DNA of 64,000 bases from Rhizobium pisi (GTDB lineage: Bacteria; Pseudomonadota; Alphaproteobacteria; Rhizobiales; Rhizobiaceae): positions 186,001 through 250,000 of the forward strand of contig NZ_RJJT01000007.1 in assembly GCF_003938655.1 (NCBI RefSeq). Direction: 5' to 3'. The position numbers and the translations under genes are program-made. The notes beneath the pieces are model-generated. The model was not told the DNA's origin and made no database searches. It was given only the letters and a program-made list of their open reading frames with translations. Numbering within the stretch: position 1 is the stretch's first letter; the number at the start of each line of letters is the position of its first letter. Below, in pieces: positions 7,841 through 15,403 of this stretch.

Positions 7841-8023
7841 CTACTTATTGAGAATGAGCTTGCCCTGGCGGGTGATTTTCAGGCGGTAAACCAGCCCGTC
7901 GTGTCGAATCATGATTTCGTTCGTGCCGCGGAAAAGATCCACGCTTTCGACGATCCGGTGTTGCGCCGCCGGCTCCCCCGGCAGTGGTGCATGCTTAAAG
8001 GTATCTGGCTTTTCAACCATCAT
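7841..8023 (-). CDS. hmuP: HmuP, hemin uptake protein (HemP family)
   Basis: 60 residues from the ATG at 8023 (ATGATG; second ATG at 8020). The C-terminal part HRIVESVDLFRGTNEIMIRHDGLVYRLKITRQGKLILNK is the HemP/HmuP core. HmuP acts as a small regulator needed for expression of haem receptor genes in Bradyrhizobium, Sinorhizobium and others. No strong Shine-Dalgarno is present at this ATG; a TTG at 8071 gives a 76-residue alternative. First gene of the haem operon, preceded by an iron-responsive operator. Confidence 0.85.
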   Translation of the reverse strand: MMVEKPDTFKHAPLPGEPAAQHRIVESVDLFRGTNEIMIRHDGLVYRLKITRQGKLILNK

Positions 8024-8077
8024 TTCGGCTGGCAATTCCGTGAGGCCGGGGTTTCCCGGTTGCGGTTGCAATTAACT

Positions 8078-8092
8078 TGACTTTCTTACTCA
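8078..8092. promoter_or_regulatory. Iron-responsive operator (IRO) of the hmu operon
   Basis: TGA-CTTTCTTAC-TCA, matching TGA-N9-TCA, the IRO motif bound by the iron regulator RirA in Rhizobium. It lies in the 148-nt gap between hmuP and the divergent exported-protein gene, 55 nt before the hmuP ATG, so it predicts repression of hmuPSTUV in iron-replete cells. Confidence 0.7.
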
Positions 8093-8171
8093 TAGTTTTT
8101 TAAAGACGCAATAGGAGACTAATACAGTCATGTTTTAAGATTGCTGATATCGCGACGATGCGGAGAAGGTT

Positions 8172-8590
8172 ATGGCGGTTAGGTTTGCGGCTGTTGCGGC
8201 CGGCTTGGTGATGGCTGTTGCGAGCGTGTGCCAGGCGCAGGAGGCGGCATTCGCCACGTCTCTCGATGTCGAACTTTGGCACCCTCGCAGAAGGGCTGCA
8301 TGATGACCTTTGTGGCGCTCAACAACCTTCCCGCGGCCATCAACAAGATCTCCTTCGAGCTCGCCTTCTTCAACGACAGGAATGCCGTTGACCGCATCAC
8401 CGTTCTCGACTTCCGCGATCTGCCGCAGGGCAAGAAGCGTGTGCGCCAGTTCGACATGCCGAATGTCAAATGCGAGAGCGTGACCCGCATCCTCATCAAC
8501 GACACGCCGGTCTGCGACGGGCCGGCAGCCGGTGAATGCATGAAGGGTCTCGTCACCCGCTCGCAGATATCCGTTCCCTTTGAGGGCTAA
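8172..8590 (+). pseudogene. Frameshifted gene for an exported 139-residue protein
   Basis: A strong GGAGAAGG precedes the ATG at 8172. The frame encodes a good signal peptide (MAVRFAAVAAGLVMAVASVCQA) and then ATSLDVELWHP, but stops at 8304. A second frame, two bases on, continues without an own start as SQKGCMMTFVALNNLPAAI through to the stop at 8590. Joining them by restoring one base in the CC(N) codon at 8283-8285 gives LWHPSQKGCMMT without a break and a protein of about 139 residues. The tail has four Cys and no family I recognise. It sits between hmuP and tonB, so an envelope role in haem or iron uptake is possible. Either a true lesion or a sequencing error. Confidence 0.65.
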
Positions 8591-8594
8591 GAAG

Positions 8595-8616
8595 ACGCCG
8601 GGGGGACGAACCCCGG
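8595..8616 (+). terminator. GC-rich hairpin before tonB
   Basis: GCCGGGG pairs with CCCCGGC across a short loop, about 35 nt before the tonB start. There is no T-tract, so it may be an attenuator or mRNA stabiliser rather than a terminator. Confidence 0.4.
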
Positions 8617-8649
8617 CAGACATGTTTCAGGCTGTCCGAGGCATCAACA

Positions 8650-9960
8650 ATGGCGATTTCAGCGAAGTCCGGATCGAGACAGGTGCTCATCGGGGAGGCG
8701 GACGCCGGCAGCAGTCTGAACGATAATATTCCCGGCATGCATCCCGGCCACGAGCTTTCCGAGTTGCGCAACGCGCAGCGGCAGCCGGCCGGCGAAACGG
8801 TGATCCACTACGCGCGTTTTTCGCAGATATCCTCCTTTCCCGACCATCCGGAAACTGCACCTGTTGTTTCGGTTTCCGCGCCGCCGATGGATGCGGCGGT
8901 GGAAAAGCAGGAAGACGACAAGCAGCCGGTGCGGCGACGGGTGGCGCTGACCTGCTTTTGCTCGCTGATTTTTCACGCGGCATTTGCTGTAGTGTTGCTC
9001 AATGCCCTCCCGAACATGCGCGAGGAGGCGATCGAGGAAGCCGGCGATGCCGTAAGCGTTGTCATGTATGGCAACTCCGACGTCGACCAGACTGCCGTCG
9101 GCGAGACCGAGGTGACCGTGCAGGAAGAGATCATTCCGGAGGCTGTCGAGCCGGATGTGATCCAGCCGACCGAAACGGCCAGCATTCAACCGGAAGCCGT
9201 TCAACCGACCGAGGTTCCGCCGGTCGAGACGCAGGATCCGATACGGCAGGCTCCGGCTCCCGACGTGACGCGCGTTTCGCCGGAAACCATGGCGGCCGTC
9301 GAACCGGAGGTTCTGGTTTCCGAAATGCCTGCCGAGACTGCCGTCGCGCAGCCGATGTCGACGGTCGTTCCGGAGGAGCGGAAGCCCGCTGATGAAATTC
9401 CCCCGGAAGTTCAGCCTGTCGCCGCAGTCGAGCCCGAAGAGGTGAGTCTCGTCGAGACGGCAGAGGTCCAGCCAGAGCCGGACATGCTGCAGGAATTCGT
9501 GACGCCGATGCCGAAGCCAAAAGCGGTGGTGCAGGAAAAGCCGAAACCGGTTGAAAAGAAGCGTCCGCCGAAAAAAGCCTCGGGTTCGCAGGGCGAGGCG
9601 CAGCAGGATTCCGAGCGCGGTGTTGCCGAGGGTGACCGGTCGGCTCAATCCGATCGCAATTCGCGCACCGCCGGCAACAATGATGGAATCGGAACTGCAG
9701 CCTTTGCCAATTACGACGGGAAGGTCCGCAGCCGCATTCGCCGTGCGATCAGAAGTCCCCGCGGGGTCAAGGGAACTGTGGTCGTCACGTTTTCCGTGAA
9801 TGGCAGCGGTGGCCTGACGTCCGTTCGCGTCGTCAACGGATCCGGCGTTCCCGAAATCGATCAGCTTGCCGTCAACGCGGTCCGGCGCGCAGCGCCATTC
9901 GGTCCAACGCCCGGTGGAAATGGACGGAATTTTACCTCCCTGCCGATCGCGATCGAATAA
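8650..9960 (+). CDS. tonB: TonB family energy transducer with extended N-terminus
   Basis: 436 residues. A cytoplasmic N-terminal extension of about 95 residues precedes the single membrane span (about 98-120), which carries the S-x3-H pair (SLIFH, S105/H109) known to matter for coupling to ExbB/ExbD. A long Pro/Glu-rich periplasmic spacer (about 125-320) is followed by KPK repeats and the TonB C-terminal domain (about 350-436; GTVVVTFSVNGSG). It transduces proton-motive force to TonB-dependent receptors. In R. leguminosarum tonB is known to lie divergent from hmuPSTUV, as here. The extension is far longer than in enterobacterial TonB (about 240 residues in total). Confidence 0.93.
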   Translation: MAISAKSGSRQVLIGEADAGSSLNDNIPGMHPGHELSELRNAQRQPAGETVIHYARFSQISSFPDHPETAPVVSVSAPPMDAAVEKQEDDKQPVRRRVALTCFCSLIFHAAFAVVLLNALPNMREEAIEEAGDAVSVVMYGNSDVDQTAVGETEVTVQEEIIPEAVEPDVIQPTETASIQPEAVQPTEVPPVETQDPIRQAPAPDVTRVSPETMAAVEPEVLVSEMPAETAVAQPMSTVVPEERKPADEIPPEVQPVAAVEPEEVSLVETAEVQPEPDMLQEFVTPMPKPKAVVQEKPKPVEKKRPPKKASGSQGEAQQDSERGVAEGDRSAQSDRNSRTAGNNDGIGTAAFANYDGKVRSRIRRAIRSPRGVKGTVVVTFSVNGSGGLTSVRVVNGSGVPEIDQLAVNAVRRAAPFGPTPGGNGRNFTSLPIAIE

Positions 9961-9962
9961 GA

Positions 9963-9977
9963 TGATAAAAATAATCA
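9963..9977. promoter_or_regulatory. Iron-responsive operator (IRO) of the DUF2325-hmuQ operon
   Basis: TGA-TAAAAATAA-TCA, a perfect TGA-N9-TCA, 3 nt after the tonB stop and 91 nt before the DUF2325 gene in an AT-rich stretch. It indicates RirA-type iron control of the downstream operon, separate from tonB. Confidence 0.65.
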
Positions 9978-10067
9978 ACTTTATACTTTACTCCAAAAAT
10001 CAAGTTTAATAAGGTCCGCTCGCACACGCAGGAATCGTGTGACGATCAACGAGCGAACGGGTGGCAT

Positions 10068-10475
10068 ATGGCTCGCAAGGGCAAGAAGGGTTCGAACCGG
10101 GAGGTCCGCGACAGCGCGGGTGAGGAGGCTGGCCAGCTATCCCTCGGGCGGTCCAAACTGGACGGCCGCAGTTTCCTCTATGTCGGCGGCCGTGACTGCC
10201 AGGTGGCGCATCTTCGCCAGATCGCCAGCAATTTCGGCGCCGAGCTCATTCATCACGACGGTGGCCTGCGCGAAGCGGTTTCGCGCATCGATACGTTGCT
10301 TCCCTCGGTCGACTGCGTATTCTGCCCGATCGACTGTATCAGCCACGATGCCTGCCTGCGTGTGAAGACCGGCTGCAAGAAGTTCAGCAAGGCCTTCATC
10401 CCGCTTCGAAACGGCAGCAAATCCAGCCTGGAGCGTGCGCTGCAGACGATGAACGAACGAGACAATGCCCGATGA
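10068..10475 (+). CDS. DUF2325 domain protein, cysteine-rich
   Basis: 135 residues. A basic N-terminus leads into GRSFLYVGGRDCQVAHLRQIASNFGAELIHHDGG, the usual opening of DUF2325 (a Rossmann-like fold). A cluster CVFCPIDCISHDAC...GC (Cys 83, 86, 90, 96, 103, with Cys 44 and His 48/62/63/93) could bind iron, an Fe-S cluster or haem. No enzyme activity is established for the family. It begins an operon with the 87-residue gene (4-nt overlap) and hmuQ, behind an iron-responsive operator, which links it to iron or haem use by context. Confidence 0.8.
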   Translation: MARKGKKGSNREVRDSAGEEAGQLSLGRSKLDGRSFLYVGGRDCQVAHLRQIASNFGAELIHHDGGLREAVSRIDTLLPSVDCVFCPIDCISHDACLRVKTGCKKFSKAFIPLRNGSKSSLERALQTMNERDNAR

Positions 10476-10735
10476 ACGACCAGCGCCCCGACGGCTTCAC
10501 CATGATCGGCCTGCACAAGCTTGCCGCGCAGACAGGCGAGGGCCTCGTGCCCGAGCTCTACGAACTTTTCCGGCAGCATGCCGACCGCCAGCGGATCTAC
10601 CCGAATGTGACGCTGTTCCCGACCTGGGAAGCGCGCATGCCCGGAGAAGCCGCAACAAGACCGCTTGGCCCGGCGGCAGCAAACGGCAATAATATTCTTG
10701 CCTTTCCCTCGCGTGCGGCCAGGAGGAAGGCGTAA
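10472..10735 (+). CDS. Uncharacterised 87-residue protein of the haem operon
   Basis: 87 residues, overlapping the DUF2325 stop by ATGA, so translationally coupled. Soluble, with a helical N-terminal half (MIGLHKLAAQTGEGLVPELYELFRQHADRQ in two helices) and a low-complexity basic C-terminus. I do not recognise a family. It is followed after 9 nt by hmuQ. Its place between two iron-linked genes suggests an accessory function in haem use. Confidence 0.7.
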   Translation: MNDQRPDGFTMIGLHKLAAQTGEGLVPELYELFRQHADRQRIYPNVTLFPTWEARMPGEAATRPLGPAAANGNNILAFPSRAARRKA

Positions 10736-10744
10736 GGAGATTTC

Positions 10745-11059
10745 ATGTATATCGCAATGAACCGCTTCAAGGTTGTGACCGGGACCGAGGGCGATTTCGA
10801 GACGGTCTGGCGCAATCGCGATTCCAGCCTGGCCGAGGTGCCGGGTTTCGTCGAATTCCGATTGCTGTGCGGCAAGGTCAACGAGGAGGAAGGCTATACG
10901 CTCTATTCCTCGCACACGGTCTGGAGCAGCGAAGAGGATTTTCAGAACTGGACGAAGTCCGAGAATTTTCGCGCGGCGCACCGCAATGCCGGCGACCGCA
11001 AGGCGATGTACAAGGGCCCGCCGGTTTTCGAAGGTTTCAATGTGGTTGATGGCATTTGA
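10745..11059 (+). CDS. hmuQ: HmuQ-type haem oxygenase (IsdG/ABM superfamily)
   Basis: 104 residues, single antibiotic-biosynthesis-monooxygenase (ferredoxin-like) domain. The IsdG-type catalytic set is present: N6, W69 and H79, with the same 10-residue W-H spacing as in staphylococcal IsdG. Such enzymes dimerise, bind haem in a distorted form and release iron; HmuQ and HmuD of Bradyrhizobium are the rhizobial examples. AAGGAGA precedes the ATG. Last gene of the DUF2325 operon. It gives the cell a haem-degrading enzyme matched to the hmu importer. Confidence 0.9.
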   Translation: MYIAMNRFKVVTGTEGDFETVWRNRDSSLAEVPGFVEFRLLCGKVNEEEGYTLYSSHTVWSSEEDFQNWTKSENFRAAHRNAGDRKAMYKGPPVFEGFNVVDGI

Positions 11060-11106
11060 TTGCCCTTTTTGCTCTTCTGTTGAGGATGAAGGACAAGTGA
11101 GGCTTG

Positions 11107-11278
11107 CTCCCTCTTCTCCCCAGCGGGGAGAAGGTGGCCCGAAGGGTCGGATGAGGGGGCACACGGCACGCCGTTCATTGTTGCCCTTCGCTCACGCTCA
11201 GTGCATTCGCAGCTTTGCCGCTCACCCCCTCATCGCCTCGCTATCGCTCCGGCACTTCTCCCCGCTGGGTAGAAGAGA
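11107..11278. repeat. Dispersed rhizobial intergenic palindrome (copy 2); gap 11060-11395
   Basis: The 336-nt gap holds no gene. It carries CTTCTCCCCAGCGGGGAGAAGG plus GGATGAGGGGG on the left and CCCCCTCATCGCC...CTTCTCCCCGCTGGG on the right, so the two arms are complementary and the segment can fold into a long stem. It is the same family as 2857-2993. The inner palindrome CTTCTCCCCAGCGGGGAGAAG may also act as a terminator after hmuQ. Confidence 0.65.
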
Positions 11279-11395
11279 TTCGCAACGGCGCTTTGCTCCC
11301 TCTCCTTGGCCGGAGCTAGTGAGATCGTGCGAAGTTGCTGTTTGCTCACTCATTCCTGTGGCAGACAACGGAATGAGGGAAGAGAGGTAGGGCTC

Positions 11396-11767
11396 TCAAG
11401 GCCTGACACGAAAGACAGCCCCGGCGGCAACGGCCAGCCAGCCAAACATCATGGCGAAGCCGCCGGTCGGGGCGGCCATCGGGAACAGGCCGGAACCGGC
11501 AAAACGCAGCGAGACGAGATCGGCTGAAAAGAGCAGCGTGCCGATGCCGATCAATAAACCGGCCAGCCAGGCGGTTTTGATTTTATCAATACCGAACGCC
11601 AATGCCAGCAGGGCAGGCGCGTGCGCCAGGCACATGGCCGATGCCGAAGCGAGCAAGTGGGCATCGCCACCACCATGCGCGGCCGCTGCCGCGAGCGCCA
11701 CGCCGGCAAAACCGAACAGACCTGACAACAGGTAAAACAGCGGCACGAAACGGTCGTTGAGGCGCAT
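11396..11767 (-). CDS. DUF423 (YgdD-like) inner membrane protein
   Basis: 123 residues with four predicted membrane spans, the DUF423 pattern: GFAGVALAAAAAHG near the N-terminus, a middle LLIGIGTLLFSADLVSLRFAG, and a C-terminal GGFAMMFGWLAVAAGAVF. Function of the family is unknown. It starts 4 nt after the end of the truncated haemoglobin gene and is co-transcribed with it. Confidence 0.85.
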   Translation of the reverse strand: MRLNDRFVPLFYLLSGLFGFAGVALAAAAAHGGGDAHLLASASAMCLAHAPALLALAFGIDKIKTAWLAGLLIGIGTLLFSADLVSLRFAGSGLFPMAAPTGGFAMMFGWLAVAAGAVFRVRP

Positions 11768-11770
11768 CGG

Positions 11771-12229
11771 TCATTCCTTGTTCTGCATGTGATGGGCGAG
11801 CCGTTCGACCGGCGCCCAGATGAGATCCCGCAATGCCTGACTTGATATGGTTTCGTCCAGGGCGCGGCGGAAGCAGAGCAGCCATTCGTCGCGCTCGACA
11901 GGGCCGATCTCGGCGACGAAATGACGGCTGCGCAGGCGCGGATGGCCGCGCTTGTCGGTATAGAGCGGCGGGCCGCCGAGATAGCCGCTCATATATTCGT
12001 AGAATTTCTCTTCGCTGCCCTCAAGGCTTGGCGGGTGCACGGCACGCACGTTTTTCGCTTCCGGCAGCCTGTCCATCAATTCGTAGAAGCGGTGCGTCAG
12101 AGCCCGCACGATGGGATCGCCGCCGATCGCCTCGTAGAGTGTGGTGACTTTCTCCGTCACGAAACCATCCCTGAATACATCTATCCCCGCCTCTTCATGC
12201 ACCTCTGGGAAAACGATCGCAACTGTCAT
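11771..12229 (-). CDS. Group II truncated haemoglobin
   Basis: 152 residues. VTTLYEAIGGDPIVRALTHRFYELM is the A-B-helix start of group II truncated globins, and GHPRLRSRHFVAEIG holds the proximal His (F8) at the end of RSRH; W in RDEWLLCF is the usual G8 Trp. These globins bind O2, CO or NO and are linked to NO or peroxide defence. The N-terminal 25 residues are longer than usual, so a later GTG start is possible. Upstream of DUF423 gene in one operon. Confidence 0.88.
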   Translation of the reverse strand: MTVAIVFPEVHEEAGIDVFRDGFVTEKVTTLYEAIGGDPIVRALTHRFYELMDRLPEAKNVRAVHPPSLEGSEEKFYEYMSGYLGGPPLYTDKRGHPRLRSRHFVAEIGPVERDEWLLCFRRALDETISSQALRDLIWAPVERLAHHMQNKE

Positions 12230-12289
12230 CAAGATGCCGCGGCATTTCGCGCATAATCCCGGCGCTGCAGGGATTCCAATCGATTCTCC

Positions 12290-12320
12290 TTGACAAAACC
12301 GTCCGGACGGTATCTTTATT
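12290..12320 (+). promoter_or_regulatory. Promoter and palindromic operator of the tetR-SMR operon
   Basis: TTGACA (12290-12295) is a consensus -35. The perfect 14-bp palindrome ACCGTCCGGACGGT (12298-12311) fills the spacer up to a TATCTT -10-like hexamer (12311-12316). The ATG at 12325 lies close to the predicted transcript start, so the message may be nearly leaderless. The operator should be bound by the TetR protein encoded next to it. Confidence 0.7.
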
Positions 12321-12324
12321 TGAC

Positions 12325-12888
12325 ATGTCGAACGCTCATCACCGCAAGAAACAACCCGCTCTCGTGCGCCAGCAATTGCTGGAGGTCGCCGCGCGCCTTG
12401 TGGCCAGCGATGGCATGGCCGCCGTCACGCTCGATGCGGTCTCCGCCGCCTCAAGCGTCAGCAAAGGCGGGCTGCTGCATCACTTCCCGACGAAGAATGC
12501 GCTGCTCGATGCCTTGTTCGAGAGCCTGCTTGAAAAGTTCGACGCCGATATGGAGGAGCTGATGCGCGGCGATCCGTTGCCGCACGGACGCTTCACCCGC
12601 GCCTATCTCAGGGCGGTGTCCGGCCTCAAGGATCGTCCCGACGATTCCAGGAGCTGGACGCAGGTGACGATCGCCCTTCTTGCCGAACCACGGCTGCGTC
12701 TGCGTTGGCGCCAATGGGTGCAGGCGCGGGCGGAGGAATATGTCGGCACCGACTCTTCGCTCGATGCGCAGATCGTGCGTTTCGCCGCCGATGGGCTGTG
12801 GTTCGCAGATACGTTGGAAAGCCATGATATCAACGATGCTCTGAGGCGGGATCTCATCAATCGCCTTGTCGAGCTGACCGGGAAGTGA
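12325..12888 (+). CDS. TetR family repressor of an SMR efflux gene
   Basis: 187 residues. Residues 13-60 form the TetR helix-turn-helix (RQQLLEVAARLVASDGMAAVTLDAV, then SKGGLLHHFPTKNALL). The ligand domain is variable and would sense a hydrophobic cation or related compound. The gene overlaps or abuts the SMR gene and is preceded by a perfect palindrome over its promoter, so autorepression with co-control of the pump is the simple reading. Confidence 0.87.
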   Translation: MSNAHHRKKQPALVRQQLLEVAARLVASDGMAAVTLDAVSAASSVSKGGLLHHFPTKNALLDALFESLLEKFDADMEELMRGDPLPHGRFTRAYLRAVSGLKDRPDDSRSWTQVTIALLAEPRLRLRWRQWVQARAEEYVGTDSSLDAQIVRFAADGLWFADTLESHDINDALRRDLINRLVELTGK

Positions 12889-12905
12889 TCGGAAGGGAAT
12901 TCGCC

Positions 12906-13247
12906 ATGAGCCAGGCCGCCATTTATGGGCTGCTCGTCGCAGCCATCGTGCTTGAGGTCATCGGCACGACCGCACTGCAATTGTCCCAGCAGTTCACCCG
13001 CATCGGGCCGACGGCACTCGTCGTCGCCTGCTATGCGGCAGCCTTTTATTGCCTGTCGCTGACGCTGAAGAGCATTCCCGTCGGCATCGCCTACGCCATT
13101 TGGAGCGCTTTGGGAATCGTGCTGATTTCGTCGGTAGGGCTGATCTTCTTCAAGCAGCGCCTCGACCTGCCGGCAATCGTCGGTCTCGGACTGATCATAT
13201 CGGGCGTTGTCGTGGTCAACCTGTTCTCGAAGTCCGTTTCTCATTGA
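12906..13247 (+). CDS. SMR (EmrE-like) multidrug efflux protein
   Basis: 113 residues with four membrane spans. The conserved Glu in span 1 (VAAIVLEVIGTTALQLS), the PVGIAYAIWSALGI string of span 3 and the final GLIISGVVVVNL match the small multidrug resistance family. Such proteins dimerise in the inner membrane and exchange protons for quaternary cations. The start at 12906 has GGAAGGGA upstream. It is 17 nt after the tetR stop, in one operon. Confidence 0.9.
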   Translation: MSQAAIYGLLVAAIVLEVIGTTALQLSQQFTRIGPTALVVACYAAAFYCLSLTLKSIPVGIAYAIWSALGIVLISSVGLIFFKQRLDLPAIVGLGLIISGVVVVNLFSKSVSH

Positions 13248-13264
13248 TTTTGCATGGATATTGC

Positions 13265-13324
13265 AGGGAAATTCTTCTGGCTGCCGCCGGAGAAATTTCC
13301 CCTTTGTCAAATTCCTGACAAAGG
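13265..13324. terminator. Two adjacent perfect inverted repeats after the SMR gene
   Basis: GGGAAATT (13266-13273) pairs with AATTTCCC (13294-13301), and CCTTTGTCA (13301-13309) pairs with TGACAAAGG (13316-13324). The stems share base 13301, so they are nearly exclusive. Neither has a T-tract. The first may be a terminator of the SMR transcript, the second an operator for the thuA-like gene that starts at 13441. Confidence 0.45.
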
Positions 13325-13440
13325 TCTATGAGTTCCTCTGACGTGGAGGAGACGAGGCGCAGCTAGCGCCATCTTCCAAAGCGCTTTGAATCCTGCTTTC
13401 CCGCCTATCGATACTTCCAGCTTCCAGAGGAGCACGCATC

Positions 13441-14226
13441 ATGGCCATACGCACCGTCGTCTGGGGAGAGAATATCCACGAGAATACCAATGAAATCGTT
13501 CGAGGCATCTATCCCGAGGGCATGCACACCACGATCGCCAATGCGCTGAATACCGACCCCGACATCTCCGCGACAACGGCGACGCTGCAGGAACCGGAAC
13601 ACGGCCTCAGCGAAGCCCGCCTTGCCGAAACCGACGTGCTCACCTGGTGGGGCCACAAGGACCATGGCGCGGTATCCGACATCGTCGTCGAGCGTGTCGC
13701 CAAGCGCGTCTGGGAAGGCATGGGCCTCCTCGTCCTGCATTCCGGCCATTTCTCCAAGATCTTCAAGCGGCTGATGGGCACGCCCTGTGCGTTGAAATGG
13801 CGCGAGGCGGGCGAGCGCGAGCGTCTGTGGACGATCAACCAGCGCCATCCGATCGCCGCCGGCATCGGCGAGCATTTCGAGCTCGAGAACGAGGAAATGT
13901 ACGGCGAGCAGTTTTCCGTACCGGAGCCGCTCGAAACGGTGTTCATCTCCTGGTTCCAGGGCGGTGAAGTGTTCCGCTCGGGTCTGACCTGGCGTCGCGG
14001 CGCCGGCAACATCTTCTATTTCCGTCCCGGCCACGAGACCTATCCGACCTATCACGACGGCAATGTCCAGAAGGTGCTGATCAACGGCGTGAAGTGGGCC
14101 TATAACCCGCAGGGGTCGTTGACTGGCATCACCGACGCTCCAAATGTGCCGGTAGAAAAGGCACTGGAGCCGATCGTCGAACGCGGCCCGAAACTGCACC
14201 AGACCGGCGAAGCCGGTTACCGCTGA
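13441..14226 (+). CDS. ThuA family protein
   Basis: 261 residues, ThuA family (class I glutamine amidotransferase-like fold) with the strings [27 protein letters not shown] and [17 protein letters not shown]. ThuA of Sinorhizobium works with the dehydrogenase ThuB in a 3-keto sugar pathway of trehalose breakdown. The next gene is a Gfo/Idh/MocA dehydrogenase, so this is a ThuAB-like pair, here without the ThuEFGK transporter. Its sugar is not known. GAGG lies before the ATG. Confidence 0.85.
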   Translation: MAIRTVVWGENIHENTNEIVRGIYPEGMHTTIANALNTDPDISATTATLQEPEHGLSEARLAETDVLTWWGHKDHGAVSDIVVERVAKRVWEGMGLLVLHSGHFSKIFKRLMGTPCALKWREAGERERLWTINQRHPIAAGIGEHFELENEEMYGEQFSVPEPLETVFISWFQGGEVFRSGLTWRRGAGNIFYFRPGHETYPTYHDGNVQKVLINGVKWAYNPQGSLTGITDAPNVPVEKALEPIVERGPKLHQTGEAGYR

Positions 14227-14235
14227 GGAGCATTC

Positions 14236-15279
14236 ATGCGACTACTCGTTCTTGGCACGGGCGTGATGGCGAAAAACCAGCTCACCCACTTCAGCAAAAT
14301 CGACGGCGTGACGGTGGTCGGCGCCGTCGATACCGATGCCGATCGGCTTTCCGCCTTCGCCGACAAGTTCAACGTCGAAAAGCGGTTTCTTTCCCTGGAT
14401 GAGGCGATCGCCTGGGGCGAGTTCGATGCGGCGACCAACATCACGCCCGATCGCATTCATCACCCGACGACGATGGCGCTGATCGCCGCCGGCAAACATG
14501 TGCTCTGCGAGAAGCCGCTGGCGGAAAACTATCCGAAGGCGCTTGAGATGACGGAAGCGGCCGAAAAGGCAGGCGTCATCAATATGGTGAACCTCACCTA
14601 TCGCAATGTCGCGCCGCTGCAGCGTGCCCGCGAGATGGTGCTCGCGGGCGAGCTCGGCACGATCAAGCATGTCGAAGCCTCCTATCTCCAGAGCTGGCTC
14701 GTTTCGCGTGCCTGGGGCGATTGGCGCACGGAATCGACCTGGCTGTGGCGGCTTTCCACCGGCCACGGCTCGAACGGCGTGCTCGGCGACATCGGCATCC
14801 ACATTCTCGATTTCGCCGCCTATGGTGCCGCGACCGACATCGATCATGTCTTTGCGCGGCTGAAGACCTTCAACAAGGCGCCGGGCGGCCAGATCGGCGA
14901 ATATATGCTCGACGCCAATGACAGCTTCACCATGTCGGTCGATTTCGCCAACGGCGCCCTCGGCGTCATCCATGCCAGCCGCTGGGCGACGGGCCATTTG
15001 AACGAGCTGAAGCTGCGCATCTATGGGGAACGGGGCAGCCTCGAAGTCATCCATCGTCCGGACGGCTCCGAACTGCGCGGCTGCCTCGGCGACGATGCCG
15101 AGACCGCCACCTGGAAGGACATCGAGGTGCCACCGGTGCCGACCAATTACCAGCGCTTCGCCGAGGCGGTGGCAAGCGGCATCCAGCCCGACCCGAACTT
15201 CCGCCACGCCGCCAACCTGCAGAAGGTGCTCGATCTTGCCATGGAGACCGAGCGCGAGCGGCGCGAACTGAAGGTTTGA
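14236..15279 (+). CDS. Gfo/Idh/MocA family oxidoreductase (ThuB-like partner)
   Basis: 347 residues. An N-terminal Rossmann domain begins MRLLVLGTGVMAKNQL (GxGxxA nucleotide site), with the EKP motif (HVLCEKPLAENY) that holds catalytic Lys, and a C-terminal beta-sheet domain with GVLGDIGIHILDFAAYG, where the D/H pair belongs to the active site. These enzymes oxidise or reduce sugars or inositols with NAD(P). Starts 9 nt after the ThuA-like gene with GAGGAG upstream, so the two act together. Confidence 0.87.
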   Translation: MRLLVLGTGVMAKNQLTHFSKIDGVTVVGAVDTDADRLSAFADKFNVEKRFLSLDEAIAWGEFDAATNITPDRIHHPTTMALIAAGKHVLCEKPLAENYPKALEMTEAAEKAGVINMVNLTYRNVAPLQRAREMVLAGELGTIKHVEASYLQSWLVSRAWGDWRTESTWLWRLSTGHGSNGVLGDIGIHILDFAAYGAATDIDHVFARLKTFNKAPGGQIGEYMLDANDSFTMSVDFANGALGVIHASRWATGHLNELKLRIYGERGSLEVIHRPDGSELRGCLGDDAETATWKDIEVPPVPTNYQRFAEAVASGIQPDPNFRHAANLQKVLDLAMETERERRELKV

Positions 15280-15403
15280 TCCGGCGTTTCAGACAACGAA
15301 GCCTCCGCTCCTAGCTGGCATGCGGAAGTAAAGTATGACGATGTTGAACCGCCTGCGGCACTGATGTCGTGGGCGGCTTTCTTTGAACGGCGAGGTGGCT
15401 CCC

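Noticed and set aside
8595..8616. Strong terminator between the frameshifted gene and tonB
   Set aside because: The hairpin is GC-rich but without T-tract, so it does not prove separate transcription; listed only as a hairpin.
8659..9978. 439-residue leftward frame opposite tonB
   Set aside because: Arises from the repeated Pro/Glu codons of TonB; composition is Arg/Leu/Asp-rich without domain.
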